From contig CAWIGP010000003.1 in NCBI GenBank assembly GCA_963835735.1, positions 248,001 to 312,000 of the forward strand: a stretch of 64,000 bases of DNA, given 5' to 3'. Of this stretch, positions 18,308-28,410 are shown piece by piece. Positions within the stretch are counted from its first letter, which is position 1. Every line of letters begins with the position of its first letter. A model generated the notes under the pieces. It worked only from the letters and a program-made list of their open reading frames with translations. It was not told where the DNA came from and ran no database searches. The position numbers and the translations under genes are program-made. This DNA is from DASQMT01 sp963835735 (GTDB lineage Bacteria; Actinomycetota; Thermoleophilia; Solirubrobacterales; Solirubrobacteraceae).

Positions 18308-19062
18308 CGCACGCTCCCTGCGACCGTCGGGCCGGCGCAGTGGCCGACGAACGCCGGCGTGGCGAGCACGCGGTCGCCGGGGACGATCGTCATCGCCGCA
18401 TAGCCCTCCAGGCCGGCGGTCCACGCCGGGCCGCGCGCGCCCAGCGCGAACGCCGCGGTCGCGTACGCGTCCGCGGTGCCCAGGTCCGGGCCGACGACGG
18501 TCACCCCGAGCACGCCGGCCGGCGGCCGCCCGGTCCAGGGGTCGAGGATGTGCTCGCCGCGCTCGTACGCACCCGACGTCGCGACCGCGCCGTCGTGCAG
18601 CGCGAGCACGGCCGCGAGGCGATCGCGCTCGTGCGGGTGGCGGACCCCGACGCGCCAGGGGCCGCCGCGGACGAGCACGTCGCCGCCGGCGTCAAGGCAG
18701 AAGTCGCGCGCGCCGGCGGCGCCGAGTCGCGCGCCCGCGCGCTCGAGCGCCCAGCCCTTGACCAGCCCGGACGGATCGGGCAGCGCCCCGGCGCGGTAGC
18801 GGATGTCGAACGCGCCGCCGGTCTCGGCGCGCAGCCGCTCGCAGCGGCCCAGGACGTCGCGCACGAGCGGGTGCGCGTCGCGCAGCCGCAGCTCGCCCCG
18901 ACCCCAGCGGCTGATCTCGCTGGCAGGGTCGTAGGTGCTGAACGTGGCGTCGACCCAGCGCAGCCAGGCGAACGCGTCGTCGACCGCCGCTCCGTGCCGG
19001 CCGGCGTCGCGAACGAGCGCGCGTACCGGCATCCCCATCACGTGCGCGACGCGGTCAATCAC
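18304..19062 (-). CDS. apbE: FAD:protein FMN transferase (ApbE)
   Basis: 252 aa. It transfers FMN from FAD to a Thr/Ser of a target flavoprotein in a Mg-dependent reaction. Family motifs include ATFSTYDPASEISRW, the substrate segment LVKGWALERA, LDAGGDVLVRGG and the metal-site motif DLGTADAYATAAF. The start is ATG with no signal peptide or lipobox, so unlike many ApbE proteins it appears cytosolic. It lies directly downstream of a gene for a membrane-anchored FMN-binding protein carrying the target motif, which makes that protein its likely substrate. Confidence 0.9.
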   Translation of the reverse strand: MIDRVAHVMGMPVRALVRDAGRHGAAVDDAFAWLRWVDATFSTYDPASEISRWGRGELRLRDAHPLVRDVLGRCERLRAETGGAFDIRYRAGALPDPSGLVKGWALERAGARLGAAGARDFCLDAGGDVLVRGGPWRVGVRHPHERDRLAAVLALHDGAVATSGAYERGEHILDPWTGRPPAGVLGVTVVGPDLGTADAYATAAFALGARGPAWTAGLEGYAAMTIVPGDRVLATPAFVGHCAGPTVAGSVR

Positions 19063-19468
19063 GGCGCGCGTCCCGGATCGCGGCGCGCAGCGACTCGATC
19101 CAGCTCTCGCTGGTGTACGTCGCGCCGGAGACGGTGTCGATGTCGGCGCTGCCGGCGCGCAGCGCCTCCTCGCGCAGGATCGGCTCGGCGCGCGCGTTGA
19201 GCGCGTTGGTGTGCGCGTCGGCGCCGGTGAGCGAGAGGGTCTTCACGCCGGTCAGCCGCCCGCGCGTCAGCTCGGCGCGCACCTGGATCGACGAGAACGG
19301 GGTGGTGAGCAGCGGCCCGGTGCCGACCTTCACGCCCGCCGGCGGCGGCGCCGGGGTGGCGGCGCGCCTCGCGGGCGGCGGCGGCTCATCGGGCGGGTGC
19401 GTCTCGTAGCGCGCGAGCAGCACGACCGCGACCGCCGTGACGACCAGCGCTGCGACCGCGCGCCTCAT
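19055..19468 (-). CDS. Membrane-anchored FMN-binding domain protein (RnfG/NqrC-like)
   Basis: 137 aa from ATG at 19466-19468. A single N-terminal helix (residues 4-20) is followed by a Pro-rich linker (25-45) and a compact FMN-binding domain. The flavinylation motif DTVSGATYTS is at 111-120, with Thr117 the expected site of covalent FMN attachment. The domain should lie outside the membrane and accept electrons, probably from the ferric-reductase-like protein encoded at 14.4-15.7 kb (inference). It overlaps apbE by eight bases. Confidence 0.88.
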   Translation of the reverse strand: MRRAVAALVVTAVAVVLLARYETHPPDEPPPPARRAATPAPPPAGVKVGTGPLLTTPFSSIQVRAELTRGRLTGVKTLSLTGADAHTNALNARAEPILREEALRAGSADIDTVSGATYTSESWIESLRAAIRDARRD

Positions 19469-19646
19469 CGCGCGTCGCGGTCGCGGTCCTCGCTCCGGCC
19501 GATGTACCAGAACACCGTCGAGACCGCGACGACGCATCCCACCCCGACGAGGAAGATCGCGATCGCGGTCCCTGCCGTGCCGTCGACGAGTACCGCCACC
19601 GCCGCTCCCGAGGCGATCAAGAGCAGCGGCGGCAGTACCAGTCGGA

Positions 19647-19650
<4 letters not shown>
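19465..19650 (-). CDS. 61-aa two-helix membrane protein between malK-like and FMN-binding genes
   Basis: The TTG start overlaps the stop of the ABC ATPase gene (TTGA), and the end overlaps the next gene by four bases. Two hydrophobic helices (about residues 3-22 and 26-49, VLPPLLLIASGAAVAVLVDG, then AIAIFLVGVGCVVAVSTVFW) are followed by an Asp/Arg-rich cytosolic tail. The family is not recognised. Its tight placement suggests a small subunit of the flavin electron-transfer module, which is inference. Confidence 0.6.
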
Positions 19651-20843
<1,193 letters not shown>

Positions 20844-20848
20844 TCACA

Positions 20849-21742
20849 TCACCCCTTGACTGCGCCGGCGGTGAGCCCGGCGACGATCCGCTTCTGGAAC
20901 AGGAGCACCATCGCGATCAGCGGTATCGAGATCACGACCGATGCCGCGCTGATGGTCCCCAATGGCTGTTCGAACTGCACCGACCCGGTGAAGAACGCGA
21001 TCGCGGCCGGCACGGTGCGGGCGCTCGGCGACGAGGTCAGCGTGATCGCCAGCAGGAACTCGTTCCACGCAGCGATGAACGTCAGGATCCCGGCGGTGGC
21101 CAGGCCGGGCGCCGCGAGCGGCAACACGATCTTGTAGAACGCCTGGAAGTTCGTGGCCCCGTCGACGAGCGCGGCCTCCTCGAGGTCCTTCGGGATCTCC
21201 CGGAAGAACGACGTGAGGATGTAGATCGCCAGCGGGAGCGCGAACGTCAGGTACGGGATGATCAGACCTATGAGCGTGTTGTAGAGCCCGATGTCGCGCC
21301 ACAGCTTGAAGATCGGCGCGGCGATCGTGATCTGGGGGAACGTGGTGATGGTCAGGACGATCGCGAGGATCAGGAACTTGAACCGGATGCGCAGCCGCGC
21401 GAGCGCGTATGCGCAGAACGAGCCGACCACGAGCGCGAGCGCCGTGGTGACGAGCGCCACGATGGCGCTGTTCCTGAGCGCGTTGGTGAAGTTCGAGTCG
21501 TTGAAGATCGACTCGTAGTTGTCGAGCGTCGGGCTCGGCGGGACCAGCGCAGAGGTGGAGAGGTCGGGGCCGGTCTTCAGCGACGTGTTGATCAGCCAGT
21601 AGAACGGAAACAGGCAGAACACCACGATCGCCACGACGGCGAGCCACATCCACCACGGCGTCTTCTGCTGTGCCGAGGGGGGTGCGTTGCCGCTGCGCTT
21701 GCGACGCTTCGCCGTGGCGGCAGGAACAGATGCAGCTTCCAT
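20849..21742 (-). CDS. Sugar ABC transporter permease, MalG-like
   Basis: 297 aa. A basic N-terminal tail is followed by six membrane helices. The EAA loop that contacts the ATPase reads EEAALVDGATNFQAFYKIVL, and the sequence ends with the typical QKRIVAGLTAGAVKG tail. It forms the inner-membrane channel with the MalF-like protein whose gene is one base upstream. Sugar specificity cannot be read from the permease alone, but the adjoining glucosidases point to malto- or related oligosaccharides. Confidence 0.93.
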   Translation of the reverse strand: MEAASVPAATAKRRKRSGNAPPSAQQKTPWWMWLAVVAIVVFCLFPFYWLINTSLKTGPDLSTSALVPPSPTLDNYESIFNDSNFTNALRNSAIVALVTTALALVVGSFCAYALARLRIRFKFLILAIVLTITTFPQITIAAPIFKLWRDIGLYNTLIGLIIPYLTFALPLAIYILTSFFREIPKDLEEAALVDGATNFQAFYKIVLPLAAPGLATAGILTFIAAWNEFLLAITLTSSPSARTVPAAIAFFTGSVQFEQPLGTISAASVVISIPLIAMVLLFQKRIVAGLTAGAVKG

Positions 21743-21743
21743 G

Positions 21744-22697
21744 TCAGTCCTCCGCCAGTCCCCGCAGGTTGCCGCCCACGAATCGGATGTACACGAATGA
21801 GACGATCATCACGACTATGAACGTGAGGATCGCCAGCGCCGAGCCCTCGCCGTAGAGGCGGTTCGCACTGAACTCCTGGAAGGAGATGAGCGACAGGGTG
21901 CTGGTGCCCTGCGCGCCCTTGGTGAGCACGTACGGCAGGTCGAAGATCCGCAGCGCGTCGAGCGTGCGGAAGATCAGTGCGACGAGGATCGCCGGCTTCA
22001 GCAGCGGCAGCGTGATGCGCACGAAGCGCTGCCACGCGGTCGCACCGTCGACCTTGGCGGCCTCGTATATCTCCCCGGGTATGGTCTGCAGCCCGGCAAG
22101 CACGAGCAGCGCCATGAACGGCGCCGTCTTCCATACGTCCGCGAAGATCATCACCGCCAGAGCCTCCGGCTCCGATCCCAGCCAGACGGTGTCGTTGGGT
22201 AACCCGATGGCCCCGAGCAGGCTGTTCACGAACCCGAGCTGCGGCTCGAAGATCGTCTGCCAGGTGATCGCCGTGACGACCGTGAGGATCGCCCACGGCA
22301 CCAGCACGACGGTGCGCAGGATGCCCTGGCCCTTGAAGGCCGAGTGCATCGCCATCGCCATCGCCACGCCGAGCACGAGCTCGAACGCGACGGAGATGAT
22401 CGTGAAGATGAACGTGGTCCGGAAGGCGGCCCAGAACTCGGTGCTCCCGTCACCCCAGAGCGCCCTCGTGTAATTCCCGAACGGCGCGTTCGGCTCGGCC
22501 CACCGCGTCAGGCCCGCCTCGAGCAGCGAGTACTGGTGCAGCGAAACCCAGACCCCGTAGATGATCGGGTACAGCGCCACCAGTGCGATGAGCACCAGCG
22601 ACGGCGTCACCATGAGCCACGCCAAGCGGCGCTCCGGGACTCCCCGGGAGCGCCGCTGCTGCGTGGCAGCCGCTGTGGTTGCGGTTGCGGTGGACAT
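21744..22697 (-). CDS. Sugar ABC transporter permease, MalF-like
   Basis: 317 aa, six helices. The cytosolic N-terminus is Thr/Ala/Arg-rich and the EAA loop reads YEAAKVDGATAWQRFVRITL. An early YGVWVSLHQYSL segment is typical of MalF/UgpA permeases without the large MalF periplasmic insertion. It is separated by six bases from the binding-protein gene and one base from the MalG-like gene, so it is in the same operon. Confidence 0.93.
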   Translation of the reverse strand: MSTATATTAAATQQRRSRGVPERRLAWLMVTPSLVLIALVALYPIIYGVWVSLHQYSLLEAGLTRWAEPNAPFGNYTRALWGDGSTEFWAAFRTTFIFTIISVAFELVLGVAMAMAMHSAFKGQGILRTVVLVPWAILTVVTAITWQTIFEPQLGFVNSLLGAIGLPNDTVWLGSEPEALAVMIFADVWKTAPFMALLVLAGLQTIPGEIYEAAKVDGATAWQRFVRITLPLLKPAILVALIFRTLDALRIFDLPYVLTKGAQGTSTLSLISFQEFSANRLYGEGSALAILTFIVVMIVSFVYIRFVGGNLRGLAED

Positions 22698-22703
22698 GGT
22701 TGC

Positions 22704-24021
22704 CTAGAACGTGGCCAGCGCCTGAGTGATCTGGGTGTCGGCCGTCTTGATCGCATCCTCCGGCGACATCGAGCCCGACAGCGCCGCGTTGACGTTCTTG
22801 TAGATGGCCTCCGAGATCTGCGGATACACCGGCGAGACCGGGCGGGCCTTCGCCTGCTCGATCGCCTGCTTGAGCTCCGTCGCGAACGGCAGCGCCTTCT
22901 GCACCGACGCGTCGTCGTACGGCGCCGACGTGGCAGGCGGGAGCGAGAAATCAGCCGCGAGGCTGATCTGGTGCTCCGGGCTCAGCGAGTAGTCGACGAA
23001 CGCGAGCGCGCCGCCCGGGTTCTTCGAGAAGACCGAGATCACGTTGTTGTGCCCGCCGAGGATGCCGGCCTTGCCGCCGCCCTCGAACTCCGGGAACGGC
23101 GCGACCGCGAACTTCGGCGCGTTCTTGTTCTTCTGGCCGACGGAGTACGCGTACGGCCAGTTGCGCATGTACGCGCGGCTTGCCGTTCTCGAACGCCCGC
23201 CGCGACTCCTCCTCCATGTAGGTGGCGACGGCCTTCGGCGCGGCGCCGTCGTTGATCCCGTCGACCATGAACTGCAGCGCGTCGATGTTCTGCTGCGAGT
23301 TGAACGTCGACTCCGTGCCGTCCTCCGAGAGCACGCTGCCCCCGGCCGCGAACGCGATCTCGAGGAAGTCGCAGGTGAGGCCTTCGTACGCGGCGCCCTG
23401 ATAGACGATGCCGCCGTCCTGCTGGGCCTGGCTGTAGACCTCCTGCCAGGTCGCCGGGACCTCCTTGACCTTGTCGGTGTGGTAGTAGAGGAACGCCGCG
23501 TCGGAAGTGTCCGGGACGCCCCAGTACTTGTCCTGGTAGTTGACGGTCTCGAGCACCGCCGGGATGAACGTGTCCTTCTTGGAATCGACGTACGGCGTCA
23601 TGTCGTAGAGCCAGTTCTGGGAGGCGAACTCCGCCGTCCAGATCACGTCGGACGAGAAGACGTCGCACTCGCCGGACTTGGCCTCCTGGCGCTGCACGAA
23701 CTGGTTGCGCTGCTCGCCTGCGTCGGCAGGGAACTCGACCAGCTTCGCGCTGAGGCCCTGGCCCTGGTACTTGTCGTTGAACTCCTGGATGAGCGCCTTC
23801 GCGTTGCCGGCCGTGTCCTTGCCCTGGCAATAGGTGATCTCGCCCGTGGCACCTTCCATCGACGCGGGGTCGATCACCTTCGCGCCCTCGGTGGCTGTTC
23901 CGCTGCCACCGCTCGTGCTTCCGCCTCCGCCTCCGTCATCGTCGTCGTCGCCGCAGGCGACCATGCCGCCCATCAGCGCGACGCAGCCGAGCAGAACCGC
24001 GGCGTGTCGCATCCTTTTCAC
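22704..24021 (-). CDS. Sugar ABC transporter substrate-binding lipoprotein, one frameshift
   Basis: About 438 aa after correction, family 1 extracellular solute-binding fold. The start is GTG with GGAGGAGGG eight bases upstream. The signal peptide ends in a lipobox, GGMVAC, followed by Asp/Gly-rich sequence, so it is a lipid-anchored outer-face protein. Mid-region motifs include DVIWTAEFASQNWL and YWGVPDTSDAAFLYY. An extra C near 23180 in ENGKPRVHAQL breaks the frame; the correct frame continues as MRNWPYAYSVGQ to a stop at 22704. It captures sugar for the MalFGK-like transporter. Confidence 0.88.
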
Positions 24022-25092
24022 TGCAACCCTCCTCCATCGTGGTCGGCTGACCGTTCCCGGTTCAGCCCCATACCCCTTCTCCTACCTCCTTCTATCACGG
24101 GCGCGGTGCTGTGCCGCTCGACCAGCGCCGGCGGCACGCGGCGACTTTCGACCGCCTCACCGGCCAATGCACGCAGCAGCAGCTCGACGCCGAAGGCGCC
24201 GCTCTCCTCGAGCGACTGCGTGATCGTGGTCAGGCCCGCGTACTCCGCGGCCTCGACATCGTCGAAGCCGATGACCGAGAGGCCTTCCGGCACCGGCACG
24301 CCCGCCTCCCGCGCCGCCTCCAGCACGCCCATGGCCTGGACGTCGGAGGTCGCGAAGATTGCGGTCGGCCGGTCGTCGCACGCGAGCAGCACAGCGGCCG
24401 ACGCTCGTCCGGCCTCGCGGCCGTGCGGCCCGCGCATGATCCAGTCGGCGCGCAACGGCGACCCCGCGGCAGCGAGTGCCGCCTCGAAGCCATCGCGCCG
24501 GCGCGCGCTCGAGAGGAAACCGAACGGGTTCTCCTCCTCGTCGCCCACGAACCCGATCGCGCGGTGCCCGAGCCCGAGCAGGTACTCGCCCGCCAGCCGG
24601 CCGCCTTCGACGTCGTCTGTCGTGATCGTGGGCAGCACGTCGTGGTCGCAGTCGACCAGCACGACCGGCGTACCGGCGGCCTCGAGTCGTCGCGGCCTCC
24701 CGCTCGGTCGGCGCGAGCGAGATCGACAGGATCCCGTCGACACGCCCGCGCACGGCGAGCGAGCGGAAGCTCTCCCGGCGCTGCTCGGCGCTCTCGACGT
24801 CGAACAGAACCAGTTGATAATCGGACGCGGTGAGAGCGGGAGAGATCCCGCGCAGCCGCTCGATCACCGAGGGCTGCGTGAAGAACGGAGCGATCACGCC
24901 GACGGCGTGGGTCCGCCCGGTGGAGAGGGCGCGCGCGACCGCGCTCGGCTGGTAGTCGAGCGCGGCGATCGCCTCGAGGACGCGGCGACGCGTGTCCTCG
25001 CTCACCGACGGCGAGCCGTTCAGTACACGTGACACGGTGCCGACACCGACGCCGGCTTCTGCCGCCACCTTGGCGATGGTCAGCCCTCTCAT
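24018..25092 (-). CDS. LacI/GalR-family regulator of the maltose-type operon, one frameshift
   Basis: About 357 aa after correction. The N-terminal LacI helix-turn-helix (TIAKVAAEAGVGVGTVSRVL) and hinge helix (SAVARALSTGRTHAVGVI) are followed by a periplasmic-binding-like effector domain with FVGDEEENPFGF and LSVIGFDDVEAAEY. An extra base near 24690 interrupts it at REAATT; the frame resumes with LEAAGTPVVLVDC. Its stop overlaps the binding-protein GTG start (GTGA), so it heads the operon. It probably binds the nearby TGGAAGCGGTTCCA site and responds to sugar. Confidence 0.88.
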
Positions 25093-25112
25093 CCGATCTC
25101 TCCTCGCTTCCG

Positions 25113-25126
25113 TGGAAGCGGTTCCA
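25113..25126. promoter_or_regulatory. LacI/GalR-type operator
   Basis: TGGAAGCGGTTCCA has matching outer arms TGGAA/TTCCA around a GC-rich centre, the usual LacI-family layout. It lies between the divergent lacI-type gene and the GH13 gene. It is 20 bases before the regulator start and 44 bases before the GH13 start, so one regulator could control both directions. Confidence 0.65.
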
Positions 25127-25170
25127 TCGTTGCAGGCGTGTCAAGCCGGACAGTTCGTATGCTGCCCGCC

Positions 25171-26784
25171 ATGGCCCACAAGCGGAACCCCCTGCCACCC
25201 GCGTCGTGGTGGCGGGACGGCGTGCTCTACCAGATCTATCCGCGCTCGTTCGCCGACTCGAACGGCGACGGGATCGGCGATCTGCGCGGCATCGTGTCGC
25301 GCCTGGACCATCTCGAGTGGCTCGGGATCGACGGCATCTGGCTGAACCCGACGATGCCGTCGCCCAACGAGGACTGGGGCTACGACGTCGCCGACTACGT
25401 CGGGCGTGCATCCGGACCTCGGGACGCTGGAGGATCTCGACGCGCTGGTCGCGGCTGCGGGCGAGCGCGGGATACGGGTCCTGCTCGACCTGGTCCCGAA
25501 CCACTCCTCCGACCGCCATGCGTGGTTCGTCGACGCGCTCTCGGGCCGCGACGCCCGCTACCGCGACTTCTACGTGTGGGCCGACCCGAAACCCGACGGC
25601 GGCCCGCCCAACAACTGGCTGTCGAACTTCGGCGGCAGCGCCTGGACGCTGCACGAGCCGACCGGTCAGTACTACCTGCACAACTTCCTCGCCGAGCCAG
25701 CCCGACCTCAACTGGTGGAACGACGAGGTGCGGGACGCGTTCGACGACATCCTGCGCTTCTGGTTCGACCGCGGCGTCGCCGGCTTCCGGATCGACGTCT
25801 GCCACGCGATCATCAAGGACCGCGAGCTGCGCGACGACCCGCCGGTCACGCCGGACGACCATCCCGAGGTGCGCAAGCGCCCGCTCAAGCAGGTGTACTC
25901 GATGAACCGGCCGGAGGTCCACGACGTGCTCCGGCGCTGGCGTGCGCTCGCCGACTCCGAGGACCCGGCGCGCGTGCTGGTGGGGGAGACCTACGTGCTC
26001 GATCTCGACCTGCTGATCCCGTACTACGGCAACGGCGCGGACGAGCTGAACCTGGCGTTCAACTTCCTGTTCGTGCACGCGCAGCTCGACGCCGAGGAGC
26101 TGCGGACGGTCGTCGAGGGCATGGAGGACAAGCTGCCGCAGGGGGCCTGGCCCGTGTATTCCGGCTCCAACCACGACGCCGGCCGGCTGGCGACTCACTG
26201 GGCCGGCGACGACCCGCGCCGGGCGCGCGCGGCGCTGCTGATGTTGCTCACCCTGCGCGGGACGCCGTTCCTGTACTACGGCGACGAGCTGGCGCTGCCG
26301 AACGTGCCGTCGGACCCGCTGACGGCGCTCGACCCCGTCGCGCGGCGCACCGGCGATCCCGACGACAACCGCGACGTCTGCCGGACCCCGATGCCGTGGA
26401 CCGACGAGCCCGGCGGTGGCTTCACGACGCGCGACCGCGACGCCGTGGCTCGCGTTCGGCGACCTCGCGATCAACGTCGCCGCCCAGCGCGAGGATCCGC
26501 ACTCGACGCTCAATCTCGTGCGCGACCTGATCGCGCTGCGGCACGCGAGCGCCGACCTGACCCTGGGCGCGTACGCGACGCTTCCGGCGCCCGAGGGCGC
26601 CTGGGTGTTCTCGCGCGGAGACGGCTTCCAGGTCGCGCTGAACCTCTCCGGCGACGACGTCGTGGTGGAGGGCCTGGGCGGACGCATCGCGATCGGCACC
26701 GACCGCGCGCGCGACGGCGAGGGGGTAGACGCCGGCGGCCTGCGCCTCGGCGCCTTCGACGCGGTCGTGGTGGCGGGAACGTGA
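25171..26784 (+). CDS. GH13 alpha-glucosidase / alpha-amylase family enzyme, three frameshifts
   Basis: About 537 aa after correction. Motifs include WWRDGVLYQIYPRSFADSNG, LLDLVPNHSSD, GFRIDVCHAI (nucleophile), VGETYVLDLD (acid/base) and SGSNHDAGRLATHW. Extra bases occur near 25402 (GTCGGGCGTG), 25697 (GAGCCAGCCC) and 26436 (GACCGCGACG), each +1. The ATG has TATGCT (25158-25163) seven bases upstream. There is no signal peptide, so it is an intracellular glucosidase for imported oligosaccharides, sharing control with the transporter operon through the operator at 25113. It ends in a GTGA overlap with the next gene. Confidence 0.85.
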
Positions 26785-27950
26785 GCGTCGCCGCGCTCGA
26801 TCCGCTGCTCTCCGAGGAGGGCTGGGCCTACGCGTCGCTGCCGCCGCAGGAGCCGGGCGACCCGGGGCGCTTCCACGCGCTGTTCGGGCGCGACTCGCTG
26901 ATCTGCGCGCTGCAGGTGCTGCCGGCGGCGCCGGAGGTGGCGCGCGCGACGCTGCGGGCGCTCGCCGCGCTGCAGGGCCGCGGGCACGACCCGGAGACCG
27001 ACGAGGAGCCGGGCAAGATCCTGCACGAGTACCGACCGGTGGCGGACGCGTGGTTCGCCGAGCAAGGCTGGCCGGTACGCGACGGCGCGCTGCAGTACTA
27101 CGGCACCGCCGACGCGACGAGCTGGTTCCTGATCGTGCTCGCGGCACTCGACGATGCCGCGCTGACCGCCGAGCTGGAGCCCGTCTGGCGCGCCGCCGGC
27201 GGCTGGCTGGTGGCCGCCCTCGACGCCGGCGGCGGGCTCGTCCGCTACGGCCCGCGGCGCAGCACCGGCGGGCTCGAGCAGCAGGGCTGGCGCGACGCGG
27301 TGGGGCCGATCGAGGAGCGCACCGAGGGCTCGGGCATCGTCCGGTTGGACGGGACCGCGCCCGCGCCTCCGCTCGCCGATGCCGACTGCCAGGCGGCGGC
27401 GGTCGCGGCGCTCGACGCGCTCGCCCGCCTCGAGCCGGGGGGCGACTGGCCGGCCCGGGCCGCCGCGCTGCGTTCGCGGCTGGCCGGCTGGGACCCGGAC
27501 GTGATGGCGATCGAGCGCGACGGCGCGCTCGTGCCCGGCGCCGGCTCGCAGCTCGGCTGGCTGCTCTGGGCGAACGCGCTGGAAGGCGACGCGGCCACGG
27601 CGGCCGCCGAGCGGCTCGTCCAGCCCGACGTCCTCACCGACCACGGCCTGCGCACGCTCTCCTCGGCCCACCCGTCGTTCCGCCCGGACGCCTACCACCG
27701 CGGCGGCATCTGGCCGTTCGACAACTGGCTCGGCTGGGGCGGCCTGCGCGCGGCCGGCCGCGCGGCCGAGGCCGAGCGCGTCCGCGCCGGCGTGCTCGCC
27801 GCGCTGGACCGGCTCGGCCTGGCGCCCGAGCTCTACTCGGTCACGGCCGCCGGCGCGCTCGAGCCGAACCCGATCTCCAACCGCGTCCAGGCGTGGACGG
27901 TCGGCGCACGCTGGGCGTTCGAGCACGACTGGGACGGCCGCGCTCGCTAG
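26781..27950 (+). CDS. Amylo-alpha-1,6-glucosidase / glycogen-debranching-like (alpha/alpha)6 enzyme
   Basis: 389 aa from the GTG overlapping the GH13 stop. The fold appears to be an (alpha/alpha)6 barrel. Motifs are HALFGRDSLICALQ near the N-terminus, GKILHEYRP, YYGTADATSWFLIVL, then GSQLGWLLWANAL and YHRGGIWPFDNWLGWGG. These match the debranching-enzyme C-domain and trehalase-like group, in which the Asp in GRDS and acidic residues near the C-terminus are catalytic. Probably works with the GH13 enzyme on branched oligosaccharides in the cytosol. Confidence 0.8.
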   Translation: MSVAALDPLLSEEGWAYASLPPQEPGDPGRFHALFGRDSLICALQVLPAAPEVARATLRALAALQGRGHDPETDEEPGKILHEYRPVADAWFAEQGWPVRDGALQYYGTADATSWFLIVLAALDDAALTAELEPVWRAAGGWLVAALDAGGGLVRYGPRRSTGGLEQQGWRDAVGPIEERTEGSGIVRLDGTAPAPPLADADCQAAAVAALDALARLEPGGDWPARAAALRSRLAGWDPDVMAIERDGALVPGAGSQLGWLLWANALEGDAATAAAERLVQPDVLTDHGLRTLSSAHPSFRPDAYHRGGIWPFDNWLGWGGLRAAGRAAEAERVRAGVLAALDRLGLAPELYSVTAAGALEPNPISNRVQAWTVGARWAFEHDWDGRAR

Positions 27951-28062
27951 CGCGCCGGGGTTCGGGCGGGTTTGTGCGGGGCGAGGCGCGACGGCGTCGG
28001 GCGGGCTCGGCGCTCGCGTACGGCAGCATTGAGGAGGGGCCCGGATTGCGGTCGCGCTGCTG

Positions 28063-28103
28063 TGTTGCGCCTTGACCGCGCTATCCGCGGTCAAGGCGCA
28101 ACA
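28063..28103 (+). terminator. Perfect 18-bp hairpin within copy B
   Basis: TGTTGCGCCTTGACCGCG and its exact reverse complement flank a 5-base loop CTATC. No T-tract follows, so it is not a classic intrinsic terminator on the plus strand, but the stem is strong enough to end or stabilise transcripts in either direction. It follows the sugar-enzyme genes by about 110 bases. Confidence 0.65.
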
Positions 28104-28124
28104 GAGCCGCAGAACTGCGGACTT

Positions 28125-28179
28125 GGGGCGCTTTGACCACCGCATCGGTGGATAAAGCGCCCCGCATCGACTCGGGGCG
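28125..28179 (+). promoter_or_regulatory. Two mutually exclusive hairpins sharing GCGCCCC
   Basis: GGGGCGCTTT...AAAGCGCCCC (28125-28163) forms an almost continuous 18-bp stem enclosing ACCACCG/CGGTGG. The 3' arm of that stem also pairs downstream as CGCCCCG...CGGGGCG (28158-28179). Only one can form at a time, as in attenuators. A regulatory role is inference; it may simply be repeat structure. Confidence 0.45.
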
Positions 28180-28342
28180 CGAAAAGGTCGAATACGTACC
28201 CTGAGGCGCCCCGCATCGAGCGCGGACACGTCTCCGCGGAGACGCACCCCGATCCGCGACCCTCCTAAATGCCGCCGTTGACGTTCGCCGGCGCGCGCGC
28301 GGCGCCCAAATGATCACCCACCGCGCCACTCGGGATTCTGTG

Positions 28343-28356
28343 TTAGGGTGCCCTAA
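28343..28356. promoter_or_regulatory. Candidate DtxR/IdeR-type iron operator
   Basis: TTAGGGTGCCCTAA is a palindrome with only the two central bases unmatched, 55 bases before the iron-uptake lipoprotein start. Its TTAGG/CCTAA arms are spaced as in the core of the DtxR/IdeR box. Iron repression of the downstream EfeO-FTR1 pair would fit. Confidence 0.55.
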
Positions 28357-28410
28357 AGGCGTGCCCTCCGAGGGACGCCCTCCCAGTATCCCCAGCAGGA
28401 GGACACCGCC

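Larger units (their letters stand above)
28003..28300. repeat. Intergenic inverted-end element, copy B, with stacked hairpins
   Basis: This fills most of the 460-bp gap between the debranching gene and the iron-uptake gene; no open frame of note is seen. The left end reads GCTCGCGTACGGCAGCAT then TGAGGAGGGGCCCGGAT. The right end on the minus strand reads GCGCCGGCGAACGTCAAC then GGCGGCATTTAGGAGGG. The interior shares with copy A the order AAAGCGCCCCGCATCGAC, GCGCCCCGCATCGAGCG, a GGAGAC hairpin, GATCCGCG and CCTCC. The right end shares the 18-mer GTTGACGTTCGCCGGCGC with copy C. Part of the segment, 28063-28179, forms very strong hairpins. Confidence 0.75.

Noticed and set aside
24018..25092. 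Reading the interrupted lacI as a true pseudogene
   Set aside because: All domains are conserved on both sides of a single extra base and similar single-base shifts affect essential genes, so error is more likely than decay.
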